64,000 nt of DNA from assembly GCA_029962745.1 (NCBI GenBank), contig CM057153.1, forward strand, positions 41,012,373 to 41,076,372, written 5' to 3'. Made by a program: the position numbers and the translations under genes. The notes under the pieces were generated by a model. That model saw only the letters and a program-made list of their open reading frames with translations, did not search any database and was not told where the DNA came from. This document shows positions 59,038 to 64,000 of the stretch, piece after piece. This DNA comes from Echinometra lucunter. Taxonomy: Eukaryota > Echinodermata > Echinoidea > Camarodonta > Echinometridae. Position 1 is the first letter of the stretch. Each line of letters starts with the position of its first letter.

Positions 59038-61392
59038 AAAGCTCATGGAATGATCACAATCATTTTGATACATGTAACTTACATGTAGTGATGTAAATCA
59101 TTTCATAACATATAAAGAACGACAAAACACAACAACAAACTAGGACTTTCTCATGTGAGAGCTTCTGAGTCAACCAAAGTCCTAAAGCCTGAAATGGCAA
59201 ATGCACTCTGTATAGTAATGTGTCCAGAGTCTCTAATACCCCTTTCAAACCAGTTTAATTAATTACACATAGCTATCCACATACCTAAAGATACATGTAC
59301 CTAAAGATTTATAACTTCTCACAGTGAGTATACAATGTATGATTTGAAGTACAATGTACACTACATGTATTGTACACACATGTATCCCATATATCCCATA
59401 ACAATCAGCATGACTTCCAAATATTTATTTTTCATAGAATTACAGCTGACAATTAATGTAAAATGATATTTTCATCCAACTACATATCATTAGGGCTGTT
59501 TTGAAAGCCCATTTTTGGTTCTCGTTCAAACAGACTTTTTTTTTGACAATAAATCGACTACTCGGTACTTTCATTTCGCCAGTCCGCCGAGAACTCCAGC
59601 CGTACGTAGCCTGTCACCGTTCAGCGCCGTGCTGGAGCTGCACCTGCAGCACCGGACTGAGGCCAGCCCCATATCCCTAACGGTAATGTCCGATTTTCAT
59701 AAAGAAATTTGGCAATAAAGCAGCTTTGAAAAGAATTGTACTACTTTTCCAGTTCATAAAAATTCAAATCATAGCCTCCTACCTCTTTTGTGAGGACCAA
59801 ATAAAAAATCCTGGTCAAATAAAGCCAAATAGATCGGCATTTACTTGATATTTCATCGATAATTTGTGAAATCATGTTTCAGTTATTCGTCAGCTGTCAA
59901 GAGATGGCGCTAACCCGGAAGTGGATCGTAATAGTACAGTGCACAAATGTGTCGAAACTATGTATACGTTACGATGAAAGTGCTTAGCAGTCATTTGAAA
60001 TCGAACTCCAATGATCACAATCCCATCACAAATCGCCAGCAAGGGCACAAAACTAACGAACAAGCGTTTACTTGCAAGTAAGTTTTTTTTCTTGGTAATA
60101 TCCTTTTGTCTTTGTTCATTGCTATGTTCCAAAAGTATTTTGTCACAATGACTGTGATAGCATATCTACGATTACATTAGTGAGCTCACTTGCTTACAGT
60201 GCATATTGTTGTGGTGAACGATGGTGCAATGCGCGATTAATTACATGTAGCTCTCTCACACACACACGCACATCAGGGCTTACAGCTTCCAAACATTATT
60301 ATTGAAACACTTGTTTTTGCTGAGCGGGATATAAGAGTTGGGTGATTACAAATGATATTCTCATGTGAATCAAAGGCTTCTAAATGACATCATCACACCT
60401 TAAAACTTTGAAATGGAGAGAAAAATTCTTGATTTCATTAATGATTAAGCATTTGGGGGATCCTTCTGAAGTTCAAGCCATGTTTCCAAGTAGTCAATAG
60501 AAATTTTATTATTCGTGTAGTGACATTTTCAGACTCGTGTACTCGAAACAGGCCTACATATCATACATGAGTTTTCGAGATATACATGTAGGCCTACCCA
60601 TCATGAGTGAATGAATTACTCATGTGAGCCCTTCTACGGAAATGTCAGTTATGACAGAACTGTGTTTTGATAACTTTTTAAAAGAAGATTTATTCCCTAT
60701 GCCTGAGGATTCAACTATACCACAGAGCCTAGATTCTAAAATATGGTGTTAAGAAAAGAGGGTTGCTTGGTCTCTTGGGTTGAAAAGCCTACAACAATGC
60801 ATGCCAGAGGGGTCTTTTTTTTACAACAGAAAAGGAGAATGTCTTTATGAAGGACTTAACTTTGAGAACCTGCCCCAGATTGTTTATTTTTATGACAGGT
60901 GCTTAGGAAATTTTAAATTTTGAGGGCATAAGTTGGATTTTGTAGATTTTTTCCCCCATAGCTGAACCCCCCCCCCCTCCTGGAGTTCCTTCTTTTCTTA
61001 CTGCTTTCAATTTGCTTTCATTGTGAAAGGAATTGTTTAGATTATGGATTTGACACGGGCTCCTTGAATTTGCTGAAAAGAAAAAGTAAGTCCACAAAGT
61101 TTTTAACTCTATGGCTTCAAGTTGAGAAGATTGGTGTTCCAGACAAGCTAAGCTGTTAGTAAAGTGTTTTGGCAAAGGTCCTATACTGTAGGCCCAAATG
61201 TATGTAGATACATTGTATAGCTTGAATACTGTAGTGAGCAAGGCGATGTTACACATCATTGCACCATGTACAATGTACATGTACTTCAATTTGGTGGAAT
61301 TCATTGTATTATTATTCTGGCTAGAGCATTAGACCAGGAGCTAGAGGGGTTCAACCTAGCAAAAAAAGTAGGACAAAACTACACACGCTGAA
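59038..61392. other. EXT1 intron 1, nothing firm recognised
   Basis: Holds a GC-rich patch at 59575-59690 (several CpG, CTGGAGCTGCACCTGCAGCA) unlike its AT-rich surroundings, and a C run near 60967. No gene could be supported. Confidence 0.5.
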
Positions 61393-61789
61393 TATGCTAA
61401 GAAAAATATTCTGCCGTTTGCAAAGTGGTGGGGGCGGCCAGGGGGGCCCTCCAAACAGGGTAAAAAATGACGGCTTCTTACATGTATATATACTTGGTTT
61501 TTGTTCACAAACGCATGACTGCTCTTTCTTTGAAAACGAAGACAAAGCCTCATACGCAAATTCCTGGTTTCATTTACGTCAGACGTTCATTTTGCAAGCA
61601 TATTCACGCTTGACACAGCGATAAATCTATGCTTATCAGCATGTCAATGTCATACCATCACTTTCAAAGCTAGAGCAGTCATGCTTTTGTGAACAAAAGC
61701 GAAGTACATAAGAAGCCGTCCTTTTCTACCCTCTCTGAAAGGCCCTCCTGGCTGCCCCCACCACTATGAATGATTTTTTTTCCTAGCAT
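61393..61789. mobile_element. foldback element, ATGCTAAGAAAAA ends, ~397 bp
   Basis: The left arm (ATGCTAAGAAAAA, AGTGGTGGGGGCGGCCAGG, GACGGCTTCTTACATG, TTGTTCACAAACGCATGACT) returns inverted at 61665-61789 (AGTCATGCTTTTGTGAACAA, AAGAAGCCGTC, CCCCCACCACT, TTTCCTAGCAT). Arms about 130 bp, diverged 10-20 percent. The middle is unique. Confidence 0.85.
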
Positions 61790-62237
61790 AGATTTCTTGA
61801 TAGATCATTGCTATTTTATGAAAAAAGAGTTCCTTTTTTGTTTTGCACATTGACTCCCTCTGGCTCCCAGTCAATATAAGTTCATAGCCTTGAAGACTTC
61901 AATACCCACCTGTTCTCTATAATGGACCTGCTGACATATTTACTCCTAATGAACCACTCCATACTATTTCCAAGACTAGTTTTGTTTATAGTCCAACTCA
62001 AACTAGTTGACAGATCTATGAGCCCTAATGGTTTTTGATGAATATTGCTCTTCCCCAAATTTCCCCCTCACATCTTCTCAATACTACTATACTACTAGTA
62101 CTAAGACATTTTTCAAAGAAGAGAATGAATTAGATACAAGAAAACAAAGATCCACTGTATCTCATTTAGAATTGGTGTCAGTCAAAGGCAAACTATGAAA
62201 GATCCACTGTATGGTCTACATGTACTTGTAGAATTAA

Positions 62238-62532
62238 AGGGAAAGTCCACTCCAGAAGTTGCAATGTTTCAATAAAAGGAGATAAATTTGAATGGCATTT
62301 TAAAAAAAGAAATGAGCAAAATCAGTCAAAGAATTTTCTAGTACTCTCAGCTCTGCAAATTGGCAACACTAATGACATCATATGCGAGCAGGTCTCCATT
62401 CACTTTGTACATGAAATTTCACATTTTCTCAATTTACTTGGAAGTTACACATTTTCTTACCCTATAGTCAAAGTATGTTATGTAAAAACCAATTCTTCTG
62501 AACATACATTGACCATGGGGGTTAGAAAATGT
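62238..62532. mobile_element. truncated AGGGAAAGTCC-family element (left half)
   Basis: TTAA at 62234-62237, then AGGGAAAGTCCACTCCAG and the same order of words as 26465-27023 (CTCTGCAAATTGGCAACACT, GAAATTTCACATTTTC, TTGACCATGGGGGTTAG). Similarity stops near 62532, shortly past the central loop, so the right arm is gone. Confidence 0.85.
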
Positions 62533-63000
62533 CCACGTCCATGCGCGCGCCATGCGCAGGGTTAGGCTATATGCATCGATACCCTGACATGACCGGCCCG
62601 ACTATACGCACAAGTCATGAATTCTTTATGTTTATATGGAACACTGTCAGCTATAATGACAATGAAGATGGCAACAGAGGAGGCTTGATACAAGAAATCC
62701 TCTGTTTGGATGCTTGCTTGTTGCATCTTCCCGTCAGCGTTCTCGCCAGGATTTTTCTTGCGCGTGTCGCAAACCTGCCGATTCGCTGATGGCCGAATTT
62801 GCACGTGACGTTCTGATTTTCACATGCGCTTTGCTAGATCTAAAGTCGAATTTCGTTGCCGATTCGGATTCGGAATTCTTTTTATTTGTTTGAAATAAAA
62901 AGTCGGAAACATGCGTGTTTTTTTGTTTTAACTTCCTTTTTCTTCTTTAACATGCGAAGCGCGGGGATGCGCGATCTTGATTCGTTGTTCAAATAGAAAT
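62533..63000. other. EXT1 intron 1, CpG-rich unique stretch
   Basis: Starts with CACGTCCATGCGCGCGCCATG just where the truncated element ends. No gene or repeat family recognised. Confidence 0.45.
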
Positions 63001-64000
63001 CATTCAAACTCCGGTATCTTTAAAAACAAACTTATAATAGTAGCAGAAATTATTCAAACTCCATTATGTTTAGAAATGAACGTACGATAGAAGCAAAAAT
63101 CTTTGAAACTCCGTTATGTCTAGAAAATGAACGCACGTTAGAAACAGAAATTATATAAACTCCGGAATGATAAAAAAAAAACTTACGATAGTAGTAGAAA
63201 TTATTTAAACTCCATTATGTTTAAAAACGAACGTACGATAGAAGCAAGAATTGTTCAAACTCCGTCATGTCTAGAAAATGAACGCACGATAGAAATAGAA
63301 ATTATTCAAACTCCGTCATGTTAAAAAAACAAACTTACGATAGTAGTAGAAATTATTCAAACTCCGTCATGTCTAAAAAATGAACGCACGATCGAAAATT
63401 AATTATTTAAACTCCGTTATGTCTAGAAAATGAACGCACGTTAGAAACAGAAATTATATAAACTCCGGAATGATAAAAAAAAAACTTACGATAGTAGTAG
63501 AAATTATTTAAACTCCATTATGTTTAAAAACGAACGTACGTTAGAAACAAAAAAATTATTCAAACTCCGTCATCTTTAAAAACAAACTTACGATAGTAGT
63601 AGAAATTATTTGAACTCCATTATGTTTAAAAACGAACGTACGATAGAAGCAAAAATTATCTAAACTCCGTCATGTCTAGAAAATGAACGCATGATCGAAA
63701 ATTATTTAAACTCCGTAATGTTTTAAAACGACCGTACGTTAGAAGCAAAAATTAATTAAACTCCGTCACGTCTAGAAAATGAACGCACGATCAAAAATTA
63801 ATTATTCAAACTTCTTAATGTTTTAAAACGAATGTATGCAAGAAGCAAAAATTATTCTAACGCCGTCATGTCTAGAAAATGAACGCACGATCGAAAATTA
63901 ATTAAACTACGTAATGTTTTAAAACGAACGTACGTTAGAAGCAAAAATTATTTAAACTCCGTCATGTCTAGAAAATGAACGCACGTTAGAAACAGAAATT
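63001..64000. repeat. minisatellite, ~50-bp unit with ~303-bp higher-order period
   Basis: About 20 units of the form AAACTCCGTCATGTCTAGAA...GAACGCACGATAGAA..AGAAATTATT. Subtypes alternate (GTCTAGAAAATGAACGCACG, AAAAACTTACGATAGTAGTA, TTTAAAAACGAACGTACG). A block starting at 63111 recurs almost exactly at 63414. The array continues past the window end. Confidence 0.95.

Noticed and set aside
49000..64000. EXT1 exon 1 inside the window
   Set aside because: No minus-strand frame with the exostosin N-terminal motifs (KVYVYP-like) was found.

Overview
The window is animal nuclear DNA: AT-rich, with GT-AG introns, many interspersed repeats and two recognisable genes that converge tail to tail. The repeat content looks like an echinoderm, most likely a sea urchin or sea star. 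It has many TACATGTA-type words, foldback elements, 'GTCCGTCGTCC' repeat families, and short phrases that repeat and then invert. The organism call is inference; both gene identities are strong.

Plus strand, 230-22888: all but the first coding exon of WDR35/IFT121, a subunit of the intraflagellar transport A (IFT-A) complex. Twenty-six coding exons (one of them a tentative 21-nt microexon) join in frame into about 1182 residues and a stop codon. The introns hold a 15-copy ~77-bp minisatellite, a foldback element at 5875-6300, two MITEs side by side, a three-copy 65-bp repeat, three long interspersed repeats with internal tandem cores, poly-G runs and an ATG/GTG microsatellite.

22889-35159: intergenic and 3' UTR sequence. 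No further gene was recognised. It contains a GTGTTTCACAAAG-type MITE interrupted by a 559-bp TTAA-flanked foldback element, and a 693-bp TTAA-type foldback element.

Minus strand, 48816-35160: the last seven coding exons of EXT1 (exostosin-1, a heparan sulfate polymerase), about 434 residues. The 5' coding exon(s), about 320 residues in human, lie beyond 64000, so at least 15 kb of EXT1 intron fills the right end of the window. EXT1 introns hold a 1-kb AGT trinucleotide array, a ~1.2-kb minisatellite with 36-bp units, three phrase arrays that flip orientation, several MITEs, the 3' end of a LINE, a degenerate THAP-domain reading frame inside an apparent TTAA transposon, and a ~50-bp minisatellite that runs off the end.

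The most interesting non-genic signal is the set of foldback elements flanked by TTAA and ending 5'-AGG...CCT-3'. They occur beside a broken THAP-domain ORF that itself sits behind a TTAA-AGG end. Together this suggests Kolobok-type transposons with non-autonomous derivatives. A tandem duplication at 57000-58041 gives a natural filled/empty site pair. I found no CRISPR array, tRNA, rRNA or clear unknown gene system.
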